Assembly: GCA_008508345.1 (NCBI GenBank)
Contig: QNGE01001037.1
Location: 54,181 to 118,180, forward strand
Length of the DNA: 64,000 nucleotides
Direction: 5' to 3'
DNA from: Paragonimus westermani
Lineage: Eukaryota; Platyhelminthes; Trematoda; Plagiorchiida; Troglotrematidae
Part shown: piece by piece, positions 13,111 to 25,600 of the stretch
Layout: the number at the start of each line of letters is the position of its first letter
Numbering within the stretch: position 1 is the first letter of the stretch
Position numbers and translations under genes: made by a program
Notes under the pieces: generated by a model
What the model saw: only the letters and a program-made list of their open reading frames with translations
Database searches by the model: none
What the model was told of the DNA's origin: nothing

Positions 13111-16100
13111 TGTTTTCATTATTTGTTAAGATATTCTTACTTTTCGACTGGTTTGCTACTGAGAAATTTTACTCTTGATAGACTGCTGTTTCTAATCATC
13201 TAGACCATTATGTCACTGTCTTGGTTGGAAAAGTGCGGTGAATTCTGCTGTGAACACATTTGCATAATTGAATTTCGGACATTTTTTGTCGAGTGTCAGT
13301 TAGTCGTCTGATAGGTTGTGTGTACGTTCGGTGCTTCGTTTCTTGGGCAGAGTGATGCGCTGAACTTTATGGTCTAGCCCACCTTGTTTTCTTTTGCTAA
13401 GTGTGTGTGTATGAATATGCATATCCGCATAGTTTCAACGTGTATTCCAGTATATGTACATGAGAATGTATACATGTACATATTTGCATATATAGATTTT
13501 TGTTCCTAACATGCGTAATCCTACTCATACACACGTGATTATATGTCGAGAGTATGTGAACAAACCCATTAATCTAATGTCAAATTGTATTATTATACAT
13601 TATATTGATGTAAATGTAGGTCATTTACGTACACAAATATGTTTCCTCATTGAAAGCACAAGAATATACACTTATACACCCAGAACTGTCATCATGCATG
13701 TGGGTGATATACATTAGACAGAAATATAATATGTATATACTCCTATCTACATACCTCTATGTATATCTGTGTTGAAAGGGTATGGGTATATGCACACACA
13801 GGAATATATATGTGTAAGTGTACACAAAACACGGACTAGCCTATCACGCCGGGGGATTACTTCCGGCGGTGCACACCAAAACCACCATTAGGATCAATCC
13901 ACAGATACCGACGTTCGTGGCAAAGCCCATTCGTTATTGTGAGCGTGTTGTCACACACCGTATGTGTAATTTGGGATGCCACATATCCAAAGGCGGATGT
14001 ACCACAGATACATACGAACCAGTTAAGGCCAACCCAAACGACGGAGTCAGCCAAGGCAAGGCCCCTGTCACTACCACCTTAGAGTGCTGCAGTTGCAGAG
14101 CACACAGCCGAAATACCAGCCCGGGAGGTTGAAGCAACGTTGACGGTCCGAAGGCACGGGGGTCAATGCATCAGTCAGATGGAAGATGTAACAATATGAC
14201 AACTGTTGTGTACGTATGTTGAACTCCGCTTTTTTCACTTCCCTTTTGTTTCGGTTCAGGTGGCTAGCTTATGTATCACTCAACGTATTCCACAAAACAT
14301 GCTTGACCTTGGAACAGGACTTGACTTACTTACCCGAATAATCCCATAGACCTGATGATATACCACTCATGTGTCTGGAATGGGCGTTGTGCGGACCACC
14401 GCCTCATTCCTGTGGTAACTAGTGCACCTGCTCTGACCGATAGTTCACGTCATTTCATTGGTTTTAGAATGTGTGGGAGCTGCCCGTGGTAGTTGTTCCT
14501 TTGGTAAATCGCCAGTAACTTTTTACGGCACACTGGGTTCGGTTGTATGGGGACGGTGAAAACTGTCCGTGTGCTTCAGCACTTAAGGTTGGTAGTTTCC
14601 AGATAGTTGCGCTTATTTCGCTAAAATGTTTGTCAGCTGCGTATTGCAAGGAGTTTCAGAGCTCTTTTGAGGGGGGAAATGTTTTTTATTTTTTGAAAAA
14701 TTAATGTCACGGACGTTAGGGCCGGCGGTAACTCGACAACGAGATAGATCGGTGAAGTAGCTGAAATGTGTAAGTCGATCAGTGGATGGGGCTAACATTG
14801 GAGTAACAACAAACGCACATGGCGCAGATATTAAATCATTTCTGGTCGGCCTGTGTACCCGATAATTCACGAAATAAGTGGTAACACACTAGATAGATGT
14901 AATAGTCCATAATCACCAAACCATCAATCCGGAAGAAAAATACGTCCATTAACATCGTGGGCAAATAGCCCGAATATCATGCAGTAGCTTCAGTCTGTTA
15001 GATTGAGGTCAACCAGTGTTATCCGGGTTTTCTACCCACAGCTCATTTTTGTCGTATGCAGGTGGGATTGACAATTTGATTAGATAGAGGTCCTTAAGTT
15101 TATGCACTTAAGTGAGCCTTATTTTGGACAATTAAAATGGCAGCATCCATCAGCCAAAGCGCCAAAAATTGTGGTCAAGCTCGCTGAAGCTTACGTATCA
15201 CGCACTTGGCAGACCTGGTCGAATAGTCATCTCGGACGTCCTGACGCTTAACTTCCTTATTCAACTCTCTACGTATATAACTATTGAATCGTTCGCTAAC
15301 GATCCAAGTTCACACCGAGTTACGCGTAATCTGTTGATCCAGTAAATGCCTCTCAATATTCAACGACAGAGAATCTATCCTCGAAACGGTTAACGAGAAG
15401 GCGCTCGTAATAACTGGATTTAATACGGTACTAATTGAATCAATGTACAAGAAAATTGTCTCTCACCTCGAATGTGAAAATCCTCAGAAATCAAAGAAAG
15501 TGCCCGAACAACAAATTAACAACCAGGCACCGATCAACAATGGTGGACGATAAAACGGGTTGAGCTCACTCAAACAAATGGTCACTGATTTGGTCAGAGC
15601 AAAACGACTGTTCATGCATCGAGAAACGACGGGAATCATAAGTTACTCAAGGGAAAATATAGAAGAAAAATGTCTAATTTCGGTATTTGGAAGTTTACAT
15701 GGCTCGGACTAAATAAGGGTAAGGGAAACGGTCGAAGCAGGTTGTGTAAGAACAAGGAGGAATAATGTATCTCATTTGGGGAAGAGAGTAAAGCGTAGGG
15801 CCACCTTTCAACATCAATCAAACCTCAGCAATCTCAAAATAACGCAACAAACCTTGACAAAATCTACATAACTGCCTTTGAATTTCGCAACTTACCCGTA
15901 CTTACCAACCGGTGTATGTTGTTTTTTTCGTTTGGAAGTCACTGTGTGAACTGTTTGTTTTTATTTGGCGTGCATCACCGAGGATGAACATTTTTGTCCT
16001 GCTTTCATTATCAGACACGTGAGGTAACTTTCAGTATTCATTTTATGATGTTCATTCAGCTTTGACCTACCGAAGCGCGATTCAAAGATCAACTTCACTG

Positions 16101-17899
16101 CCGATATCAACCGTTACAGCTGAGGTACGCAGCAGAACGTTTTACACATTTTATTGCCCACAAATAGTAGGAACTTCAATCAAATCTTGTTCTGACTTCG
16201 ACGATCGTTGCTTCCCTTCGCGTTGCTCTAGGACGGTTCCATCTTACCATTCTACGCTCAACAGTCAGCCAAGTTGCACTCTAGAATCACAAAGCCGCGA
16301 CCTACATATATACACATAGTCTTCCGTGCTCGATAGTCATCTTAAGTAATAACAAAGTTTGGAATGCTTTCAAATGCATCTCTTGTAGGTGCGTCACCTT
16401 TTGAAATATTTCAGTTGACCGGCCGCATCGTTTATATTTTCCTTTCGGCTGCAGCAGAAATCTCTGTTCCGCATACTCAGGCCTAAATTCAAACCTTTCG
16501 TTACTGTGGCCGACCTCCAGGGTACCATCTACCACTACGTTCACTGTCGTTTGCTCACATGGGTAACACTAAGTTCATCATCGGATGTTACCAGTTCACT
16601 TCCAAATTATGCGGCTGGATAGGGCCGTTTTTCGGATCTGGCGGTGGAGTTTACGGTTTTCGAAGTAACTAAAACGGTACATTTATTGAAACGGTAGTGT
16701 AATTGATGGTGCAAGTGGTAGCTGCGCAGTAAATGATTAGCACTGCGATGTGTCAAAAGTATCCATGAAGAAAATGGGAAATCGACTGGCCGTTTTTGTA
16801 CTGTTATCCATTCATTTTTACAGGGTCGTCACAGAAATGACAGGAAGCCCTCGTTTGCAGGAAGAAACGGGCGGGAAGTTCGTCTGTTTGTTAGCAACCT
16901 GAGCTTTCTGAATGGATTGGTGCATAGAACCTGTGGTAGCCCTGGAAATTCGGCTTCCCATCCTAGGATACATATCCCACATCTTGACGAGCAGAAAATA
17001 CACAAGTTTGTTGCTTTTGGACACATTATATCCAGCAATTCACTGGCGATGAATTGAGAAGCATTCCAGGACAAGTGCGGTCTTAGTTGAAGACAAACTA
17101 TTATATGCACAGTTGTATATTTCAAAGATGGGGGCATTCTATAAAACGACAGCCATGCGGACTTACGAAATTTGCATACGCACACGCCGTCGCTGATGAT
17201 GTCGCCTTCATGGCTGACCTGAAGACACTGAAGGATATTCTAAGCAAGTGCATGTAATTCATACTCGCGCAGTCGTCTAAAGGCAAGCATGTCGACTAAG
17301 ATGTTTCGGTGCCAATTGGCAGACGGGCGTTGTCAGTCGAGCTAATATGTACTTCACACAAATGACGAAGTTAATAACCTGAGTAAACAAAGCCGTGCGT
17401 AGTGAACCTCTAACTCTCGTGTCAGCCACTCGCCGTGGCAACGAGTTTTTACCGACTTGGGGGACAGCGAGGTTTCAGTCTTCTATTTGCATTTCTCAAA
17501 CAATTATTCTCTCGACCTCTAAAGCGAACAACATGCAACTATGTTGAGATGACCCGCCTGGGTCTTATATAACCAGATGCATATTGAATGATTGAAAAAT
17601 GGGGTCCGCTTGTCTGGTTTTTTACATTTTGATTGAACGTTAACTGTAAGTGAACGACAGTGTTTACCCACTTTTCTAAGTTAACAGAAGCAAACACGCG
17701 ATGAAACAAATGTCAAATTTAAAATGAATTCTTCTAAGCGGTGATTGTAGGATCGCGCAAACCAAATTACTTGCTCCGCGAACACAGACATACATCGGCA
17801 TTCATCCCGGACCCATTCTGCCTATGACCGGAAGCAGATACAACGCGCAGTCGAGACCAGCAGGCACACATGGACTGAACTTGGAATGGGTGACAGAGC
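13111..17899. other. Intergenic, AT-rich low-complexity stretch
   Basis: No gene recognised. From about 13390 to 13830 the sequence is rich in alternating purine-pyrimidine words (tatatgtacat, acatatttgcatata), a degenerate TA/TG microsatellite-like tract. At 17188-17256 the plus strand reads ADDVAFMAD, which resembles reverse transcriptase motif C, but nothing around it supports an element. At 16261-16304 there is a diverged copy of the short repeat found at 27.26 kb. Confidence 0.5.
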
Positions 17900-18110
17900 T
17901 TGATGCTATGTTACTGTGACCCTTTTAGTTTCCGTTCGTGTAGCTCCTGTGCGTGGCTTACTAAGCCTTCGGCTCATGCTTGTTCGTGTTGCATCCATTT
18001 GCAGGACTGCGGTTAGAACCCCCAACTTGGAAAGAACGCTGTATCGCGGTGCCTCCATTCTGCCACAAAGGTGGTCCGCAAGTACTACGGGCAGTCAGAG
18101 TAGAAAAGAC
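17900..18110 (+). repeat. 284-bp repeat family, copy A (diverged)
   Basis: Shares an ordered run of matches with copies B and C: gcgtggcttact, cttcggctcatgctt, aggactg...gttagaaccccc, then ggtccgcaagt and cgggca. It is visibly more diverged than B and C are from each other. It faces copy B tail-to-tail, with about 60 bp between them. Confidence 0.7.
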
Positions 18111-18166
18111 AGCATTCCTTCTTGCGGCCTCAGGAGTTTCAATTTTACATCAAAAAATGCACCTTT

Positions 18167-18450
18167 GTAACATGCAGGCCAGCCGACTCTACTCCAGATG
18201 CCCGTGACTTCGCGGACCAACCTTCGGGCAACGTGGACGCACCAGGGGATGGTGTTCTTCCAAAGTAGGGGTTCGAACAACAGTTCTGAAAAGAGAAACA
18301 ATACAACCAAGCATGAGCCGAAGGCCCAATAAGCTATGCACACGACTTACACAAACGTAAGCTGAAAAGACACCGACAACCCAGCAGCAAGCCCATCACA
18401 CAACCGGAATTCAATTCGCGCGCGCTCGCTGGTTTCAGCTGCGCGTTACA
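18167..18450 (-). repeat. 284-bp repeat family, copy B
   Basis: Read on the minus strand, this matches 26936-27218 from gtaacgcgca to catgttac with only scattered substitutions. Shared words include gcgagcgcgc, gcttacgttt and ccgaaggttggtccgcgaag. Inside are an A-box-like word (tagcttattggg) and a B-box-like word (gttcgaacc), the promoter elements expected in a tRNA-derived SINE. A cloverleaf is not evident, so the SINE reading is an inference. No intact coding frame is conserved. Confidence 0.8.
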
Positions 18451-19016
18451 ACCTTCATGCATCCCCGAAAAATTTCGCACTTACTGGACATGAATGGCGA
18501 AGAGGAATGTAGAAATGGGTTGACTTTGGCGACGGTGGACAAGAAATCCCACAATCCGGCGGACAGCTGTACAAGCTGCAACGCAGGTCTTCGTTGATTG
18601 TTTGAAAAACTCACAGAAGTTGAAATTTCCGCAAATTGTTCGAGCATTACGGTGCTTTGCATGTTCACCCGTCGGAGAAATTTTCCTCGCTTAACGGGCG
18701 TTTCTGGGAGTAGGAAAAGAAGCGCAATATTAGGCGTTAACTAGGAACATGTGGAATTTGCATATAAATTGTGAGGAATAATCTGCAAGTAAACTTTTAA
18801 CGAACACCACGTGATATAAACATGTTTTAGCTCGTTGATAAAACACGCAACGCTGTCTACCAGCTGATAAAACATTTTGGGATAGTTGAGTAACAGGTAA
18901 CTGGCTAGAGATTGGTTACCACGTGATGGTCAGCTAACCGTTAACCACAGCATGAAGGATTTTGGACACTGTGATCAGATAAACACCAGGATTATGTGAA
19001 ACCTTTTCGATTTTAG
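18451..19016. other. Spacer, nothing recognised
   Basis: Sequence between repeat copy B and the PLE palindrome. No coding, RNA or repeat signal was found. Confidence 0.5.
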
Positions 19017-19965
19017 CGAAAAGAACTATTTCAGATGAATTCTCGTCTTAGGCTGGTACAATTATATATCAAATCAAGTAACAATAAAGGAAGTTATTGA
19101 TAAGAAATATTACGACGGTAAGCGATTGGGTAAAACACAAACATGACTTCGTTGTGGTTATGCCCACCAGGTTTTACGAAGTCAGTGTTAATTGGGGTGA
19201 GTTGAGGCGGACGGGATCAAATCGCCTCGTGGGCTGAGTGTACGCATTTGGCCACGGTAATCCCAAGGTGTGAACGAACTGCTTTTGAACACACAAATCC
19301 GGTTGACGTAATCGGATTGCGACCGCCTCGGCTATAGACAGGATGCACCACTTGATCTTTTGTGACGCAGCGGCCGGGGCGTGGTAGACGATGTGAAACG
19401 CTCTATCCGTGTTCGTGTGTCGATCACAGTCGACTAGGCGGGCCAGAATATATGATTTATTGTTCTTTGTTAGTCCAGAGCGAAGCCACGCTGGGCAGTG
19501 TTCACGAATTCTTTCCGATAAACGCCTATTGGTGCGACCAATGTATGCTGAACCACAAGAACAGTCAAATGAATAGATCAAAAATGAGGCTTCACTGTTA
19601 GGCGTATTATCTTTCAGATTAAGTGGCACAGTCCGTTTTGAGTGGAACGTTATAACAGGACTTGCAGCATAATAGGTACTGTCAATCGCATCAGTTAGTT
19701 GACGCGTTATCAGCTCGGCTGCTGCCTCACCTTTGAAGGGCGAAGTTATGTAGGTTGTCTTCTTTTCAACTTTGTTAATTGGGGTTCGCTTTGGTCTGTC
19801 TTGGATGATTCTGGTAATGAATTTCTCAGGATAGGCATTGCCAGACAAGATATCGTGTATCGTGCTTAGCTCACACTCTGTTGTATCTTCCGTACATATT
19901 CTTTTCGCCCTGTTTGTCAAGCAGCGTACAAGGCCCCGTTTCAAACTAATCGGCACATAGCTGTG
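19017..19965 (-). mobile_element. Penelope-like element 2, left palindrome arm
   Basis: The 3' part of a PLE, on the minus strand. An open frame of 260 codons (19956-19174) has no stop or frameshift but opens at GTG inside the element, so it is a 5'-truncated protein. Residues 28-50 (ECEL...NAYPEKFITRI) fit the end of the RT/thumb region with its NGYP-like motif. A GIY-YIG endonuclease follows: IYSF at 127-130, CSCG at 132-135, YIGRT at 138-142, Arg-149 and His-153 of the REH motif, and Glu-210 in SIAEA as the likely metal ligand. All catalytic positions expected of the domain are present. The arm is the inverted copy of 20025-20973, with one mismatch seen (19032 versus 20958). Confidence 0.88.
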
Positions 19966-20024
19966 AAAGGGTAGGTGTTGCCCACCCCAGGTTTTCTTTC
20001 GATATACACTTCGCTGTAACGATC

Positions 20025-20973
20025 CACAGCTATGTGCCGATTAGTTTGAAACGGGGCCTTGTACGCTGCTTGACAAACAGGGCGAAAAGAATATGTACGG
20101 AAGATACAACAGAGTGTGAGCTAAGCACGATACACGATATCTTGTCTGGCAATGCCTATCCTGAGAAATTCATTACCAGAATCATCCAAGACAGACCAAA
20201 GCGAACCCCAATTAACAAAGTTGAAAAGAAGACAACCTACATAACTTCGCCCTTCAAAGGTGAGGCAGCAGCCGAGCTGATAACGCGTCAACTAACTGAT
20301 GCGATTGACAGTACCTATTATGCTGCAAGTCCTGTTATAACGTTCCACTCAAAACGGACTGTGCCACTTAATCTGAAAGATAATACGCCTAACAGTGAAG
20401 CCTCATTTTTGATCTATTCATTTGACTGTTCTTGTGGTTCAGCATACATTGGTCGCACCAATAGGCGTTTATCGGAAAGAATTCGTGAACACTGCCCAGC
20501 GTGGCTTCGCTCTGGACTAACAAAGAACAATAAATCATATATTCTGGCCCGCCTAGTCGACTGTGATCGACACACGAACACGGATAGAGCGTTTCACATC
20601 GTCTACCACGCCCCGGCCGCTGCGTCACAAAAGATCAAGTGGTGCATCCTGTCTATAGCCGAGGCGGTCGCAATCCGATTACGTCAACCGGATTTGTGTG
20701 TTCAAAAGCAGTTCGTTCACACCTTGGGATTACCGTGGCCAAATGCGTACACTCAGCCCACGAGGCGATTTGATCCCGTCCGCCTCAACTCACCCCAATT
20801 AACACTGACTTCGTAAAACCTGGTGGGCATAACCACAACGAAGTCATGTTTGTGTTTTACCCAATCGCTTACCGTCGTAATATTTCTTATCAATAACTTC
20901 CTTTATTGTTACTTGATTTGATATATAATTGTACCAGCCTAAGACGAGAATTCATCTAAAATAGTTCTTTTCG
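20025..20973 (+). mobile_element. Penelope-like element 2, right palindrome arm
   Basis: Mirror copy of the left arm across a 59-nt spacer (19966-20024). The frame 20034-20816 encodes the identical 260-residue truncated PLE product with an intact GIY-YIG nuclease domain (YIGRT at residues 138-142, Glu-210). Head-to-head 5'-truncated copies are a known PLE arrangement, but identity this high implies either a very recent event or an assembly fold-back. Beyond the protein frame each arm carries a further 157 bp of shared 3' flank, ending at cgaaaagaact. Confidence 0.88.
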
Positions 20974-21399
20974 TTGGAACCAAGATTGTTGTACTTGATT
21001 TCTACGGGGATTTCTAAGCATTTGAAACATCAGTATGTTTGTGGAAAAATGTGCATGTGTATTGTAAAATCGTTTTCTCTGGGTGCCTCGTCTGAGAATT
21101 ACCCTGGATTAGGTCGTTCTGTTCAAATCGCTAGCGAGCGCCAATTTAATGTTTTCTAGCAATCTGGATAGTGCATGGAAAATGACGCACGTGATTAATA
21201 TGATCCTGATTTCCCAACGGTGTCGGGTGGATGCAACAAATCAAATGCTATGTGAGGGTGTGAGTAATTGATGACGGTACAACGAACTGTTCCAACCAAG
21301 CTGTTTTCGAGAGCAGTCTGATAGTGTGGGCGGGTGTGTACGTTGTATGTCGCTGACGGCAAATATTTCTCTGGTCACGTTCAAAAAGGTCACCAGAGG
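20974..21399. other. Spacer, nothing recognised
   Basis: Lies between the palindrome and the next LINE relic. A 61-codon plus frame (20974-21159) has no recognisable content. Confidence 0.45.
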
Positions 21400-22600
21400 A
21401 TACGCACAGTCTGAAGGTAGACATTGTATTTGACAGCGTTAGATAGCTGCCCGATCCATTTCTTTAACGTTGAATGCCGTTAGTGATCTGATCTTATTCG
21501 AAAGTTTATTCCAAATATAAGAATGTTTTACAGTAAAGAAGTTCGCGCGCATCTTTCTGCCAGCTGGGACGGTTGGCAAAGTGGGACTTATTTTTTAGGC
21601 TATATGGGGAGGTGTGCCATGAGTGTACGGCATGCGTTGTAATGGTGGCGCTCGGATGTACTAGTTTATACATTACTGTAAGGTTCGAATTCAGTCTTCG
21701 ACGTGACAGAAGTGGATCAGTATCAAGTTGTGACAGCGTTCGTCGCAGGTGATTGAAGTAGAATGACTGAATGAACTTGCAAAGAATTTTCGTTGAATGT
21801 TTTCTGACACAAACCTGTCAGAGTAGATCAAATGAGAGTAAATGAATGTGCGACACTCAATATATGGTCGAGCAGGTTTTGTGAACTTTCAGCCATGTAG
21901 CCGGTAGACTGAACCTCTTTTTGACATGACCCATTATCATTCTAGCCTTTCCTACCTGAATGCATACTTGTTAGGAGATAATGAAGGAGCTTGAATACCG
22001 TATTCCTAGATCTCGAACTGAAGCGTCGGTTTTAATACTATGACCAGGTAGTGAGACAAAACCGTCGGGCATTTGACTGTAATAAGTAATGGTGTTCGAT
22101 TTGTTCACTGAGAATATCATCAGTCATGCTTTGCACCACGACTGCAGTGACGCCAGGTTCTGTCGTATATTTTTGGGGCAGAAAGTGGTGTTTCATGGCC
22201 GGCACAATGTGTGAACGATTTTAATAGCAAACCGAAAGAGCCCGCCAGGTTTATTAACAGTGCATACGTCCTTTATATACATTGGGAAATACAACGGTCT
22301 CAGTATATTTCTTTGCATCGCCTCACTAATCACTGGCTGTGGTGCAGAACACTGCTGTCCTATTTTGACTGTTTTGATACAACCTTGTAGATATGTAGAA
22401 AGCCAGCTACACAAGTAGTCTTATATTCCGAAAGATGCCATTTTGATCAATAGGTGCTTAAAAGGCACACAATAAAAAGTGTTTTGTACGTTTAGAAACA
22501 TGATAAATACCACATTTCCAGCGTCAGCGGACATCGATTTATGGTTTAAGAATTTCAGTGTGACAGCAATGCAGTGTAACAGCAATGCAGTGTAAGAGCG
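21400..22600 (-). mobile_element. CR1-like LINE relic, RT to C-terminus
   Basis: Read on the minus strand with a few stops, the order of CR1-clade ORF2 motifs is preserved. VVFIMFLNVQNTF fits the VVYLDFxKAFD block, followed by CSWLSTYLQGCIKTVKIG (WLxxYLxxR). Then comes RPLYFPMYIKDV (GPLLFxxYINDx). Next are LMIFSVNKS (LxLNxxKC-like), VRDLGIRYSSSF (KDLGV block), and ARMIMGHVKKRF (the LGxIKRxF block). The catalytic FADD position reads RFAIKIV, so it is mutated. The sequence above 22330 is also the start of the large inverted repeat, and the same LINE fragment appears on the plus strand at 34720-34980. Confidence 0.8.
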
Positions 22601-24861
22601 TTTACTAATAAAACCGTGTCGCAGAAGATTTATAGGGTCTTGCGATCTTAAGATCTCGACGATCCGCCTTTCACTATTCTTACAAACATTCTTCTAGTGA
22701 TTGCTCTCGGTGATGGGATGATAGTTGTTGGCGTCCCGCCTTGGGTCACTTTTGTACCGAGGTATAATAACTAACTATTTTCATTTGAGTAAAAAGGTGC
22801 TGGATAGAAGTGAGATGGTGAACAGATTAGGTAGAAAGAATAAGATATCTTTATCCTGTTGGTTGTTAGCCAATGGTGGGACACCATCAGGTCACCTATT
22901 TTGAATCGACGATTTGTAGGGTATGCATGGAATAGTAGGGCACCTGTTTTGTGATTGTGCTTCTCACGAAGTAGAACCTTGAGTGGCAACATGTGTCACG
23001 AGAACTATGCAGCTAAAGTTATAAGGAAGCAGCCGACTAAGCCAGCCGTGATGCACGGCCTATGCTCCTACGCCGTTCGCATTTGATGTAACGGTTTGCA
23101 ATCTATCACACAACGTCGGTGATAGGCACACGGTCATATTTCACACATTCATTGTTTGACTATGTGCGTGAACAGAACACTTATGAAATACTGTGATTCT
23201 TTGTCTTCACCCGAATGTTTTAAACTGATTGAAGTTCCAAAATTCCCGGTCCTCAGAAAGACGTTTCGTAGCACTGGAAAAAGTCCACAACTTGAAATAT
23301 GATATAACAAACCAGTAAACTGTTGTTTTGTAAAGGTATCTTGCGGTATTTTCAATGCAATTCGTTTGTTGAAAGGTGGCATTTAGCTTGACAGAAATCC
23401 CCAAATAGACTGTATTGACCACCTACATTTTCACGCCAGCTACTGCAAACTTTCCGTGTATAGTTATCCAATGTGCACGTTGTGAATTTCCAAATGTGAA
23501 AATTGGGGGTTTTAATTACGTACATTTTGTTGGGTAGCTCACAGTTCCTGTCATTTGTTGATGCACATTCATCAGTCAGCAGTCATCAGTACAAAACAAT
23601 TACCCATCGGGGAAAAATCCGAAAAAACTTCAATGCTTGTTATTCTTTCGGTCACAAAAATGATCGGTTTTTTAATTCTTGAGCGATACCATCGAAATAT
23701 AATAAGCTGTTTAGGAATATCTTCGTTTACTGCTCTCTAATAACGGATTTTTGCAGTTACGGAGAATGCATCATCTCGATGCGCAAAATCTTAGAGCCCT
23801 TAGTAACAGGCTGAACTATAAATAGAAGGTCGATCACCCGAAATAATGCTACAGATGTTGGTCAAGGCGGACCTAGAGAACTGTCACAGAGTTAGCAGAA
23901 ACAGCATGTCTAGGTAGAGCATTCTAAGCCTCACATACGCGCAATGACAGAAATCTGTCTGCATTCTAATATGTTATAATATACCTGTAGTTTTAAGGGT
24001 GGCCCCTCGATGTCGTGCTACTTTCCCTATCGTGCACTGACCGACAGGGATGATCAAGGAGATTCATTATCATAAAGGTTAACGCCAAGTCGTTTATGAG
24101 TAGACGGTACAGCAAAGGGCACATGTTCAGAATTACCAGATTTTACTCGCACGGCCTAGCGTCCAAGCCCCGAATTACCCTTCGGCAAGACGTCGCACAC
24201 TCTCTAGGAGCAAATTGCTCTTTTGGAGGTATGGTGGCCAGATCACAGCTCAGCTCTCCGGATGCCGTCGAACGGAATTATTATAAACAAGCTGAAAACA
24301 ACAACGGCAGACTTGGCAAGAAAGACTTTTCAATAGCGCCAGAGTGTTGCTGGCCTTTTAAGTTGGTTTCATTTTTCGCAGAGCTCCAGAGCTCGCGGGA
24401 GCCAATGCTTCCCAAGTCCTTCCTGATAAGAGCTGTCTGAAGCCGGTATCCGTCAACGTAACATGTGGGTTTTATTCAGATACGAATGTGCAAGCCTCCG
24501 CGATTACTAGCATTAAATTCCAGTCGGTTCATTCAAGACCAATCGAATAGAATATTAAGTATCTTCCGCAAGATAGGACAATTACGACGTAAATCCTTGG
24601 TCAAGTCCCAGAGAGTTAAAATCAAGGAGTTTCGCAACGTTTCGACCCTCTCAAAGAGCCTTTATCAAGCGATTTAAAATAAAATGTTCTCCTATTACGA
24701 ACTTCAAATGAGGCAATTATCACCTGGTACGTGCATGTGTGTGTAACACAGTCTACCAATGGAATGTGTAGCTTCATGGTTCCCCTGAAGTCACCACTTG
24801 ACGAGCCCAGACGCAAACAAGGCTAGATAGTTAGTGTATGCTGTGTGTCCATGTATGCGAT
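22330..24861 (+). repeat. 2,532-bp inverted repeat, left arm
   Basis: Every position x here pairs with 57310-x on the other strand in the right arm (32449-34980). Matching open frames at seven places give that same constant sum and identical translations, so there are no indels and no difference was seen in the parts compared. The arm contains the end of the CR1-like relic, about 2 kb of sequence without recognisable genes, and at its inner edge the 3' flank of a Penelope-like element. Open frames inside it (for example 24096-24440) are duplicated only because of the repeat and match no known family. Confidence 0.95.
24632..24672 (-). ncRNA. Degenerate hammerhead ribozyme motif (left-arm copy)
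   Basis: Inverted-repeat copy of the motif at 32638-32678, identical to it. See that entry for the fold. It lies in an orphan piece of PLE 3' flank whose coding part is absent on this side. Confidence 0.5.
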
Positions 24862-25600
24862 GTATGGTAATGTTGCAGGCACACCAAGCGTTGACTTCCT
24901 CGAAATCGTTAATAGTAGGAAGGCAATTTAGTTAGTAAATAGCAGGAATTGTATCGAGCGGAGAAATGAACCCTGCTGCATCCACTCAGACTAGGTCTGC
25001 AGTTAGAGAATCCTCCGTTCACCCGCAGATTGTACAGACGGTTAGCAAGACGTGACTCAAGTCACTGAGGAAGACCGCCTTATACTGCATAAAAAGGAGG
25101 CTGTCAAGTTAAGACTGCATGACACACCCTGTCGGACACCTTGGCAAATTCGAAGTATATAACGTCAATTCTTTCGCCTCGGCCAAGCGCTTTGGTCCAC
25201 TGGGCTGTGGCTTTCAGCAGGTTAGTGCACGAAAGTGGCCTTATCAAAATCCGTGGTGTTCACTGGAGGGGGATTTGCGGGATGTGAGGTAGGTCAACAG
25301 TGAGTCATACAAAAACTACTCAAAAATTTCTGAGGTGGTCGGTAGCAAAGCATTTGTTCGGTTGTAGCTGAGAAAATTACGTTTAACACTCTTGAGGACG
25401 GATGCGAAGCTCTTCAGTTTCCAGCTGCTGCACACTGTGTCCTGGGAGACAGGTTGCTTAATCAGTAAGCTGAGTGCGTCAGATAGCTGTCCAACTGCTT
25501 CACACGAGAACTTAAGATGTGTGCCGTTGGTGCGCCGGCAAGACACCTGGGCTTAGATATCGCCGCCATACAGGAAATATTCACAGTGCAAGTGCCATCG
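24862..25600 (-). mobile_element. CR1-like LINE relic, N-terminal half of RT
   Basis: Read 5' to 3' on the minus strand. The frame 25546-25316 contains LSDALSLLIKQPVSQDTVCSS followed by WKLKSF (pattern L...PLxxLFxxSLxxGxxPxxWKxA). It continues YNRTNALLPTTSEIFE (YRPVSLxxVxxKxxE), then PSSEHHGF (QHGF), DVIYFEFAKVSDRV (DVIYLDFxKAFDxV) and YNLRVNGGFSNC (VxVNGxxS). Stops and small shifts occur throughout. The relic is cut off abruptly at 24861/24862, exactly where the inverted-repeat arm begins, before RT motif C. It is a different copy from the relic at 21.4-22.6 kb. Confidence 0.75.

Noticed and set aside
13390..13830. CRISPR-like or satellite array
   Set aside because: The short TA/TG words are irregular with no fixed period or spacers. 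It is degenerate low-complexity DNA.
17185..17260. ADDVAFMAD on the plus strand, like RT motif C
   Set aside because: No other RT motif is found in any frame within 500 bp. A short match of this kind can occur by chance.
24096..24440. 114-codon frame present in two identical copies (also 32870-33214)
   Set aside because: The duplication is explained by the inverted repeat, so it is not evidence of selection. The sequence matches nothing known.
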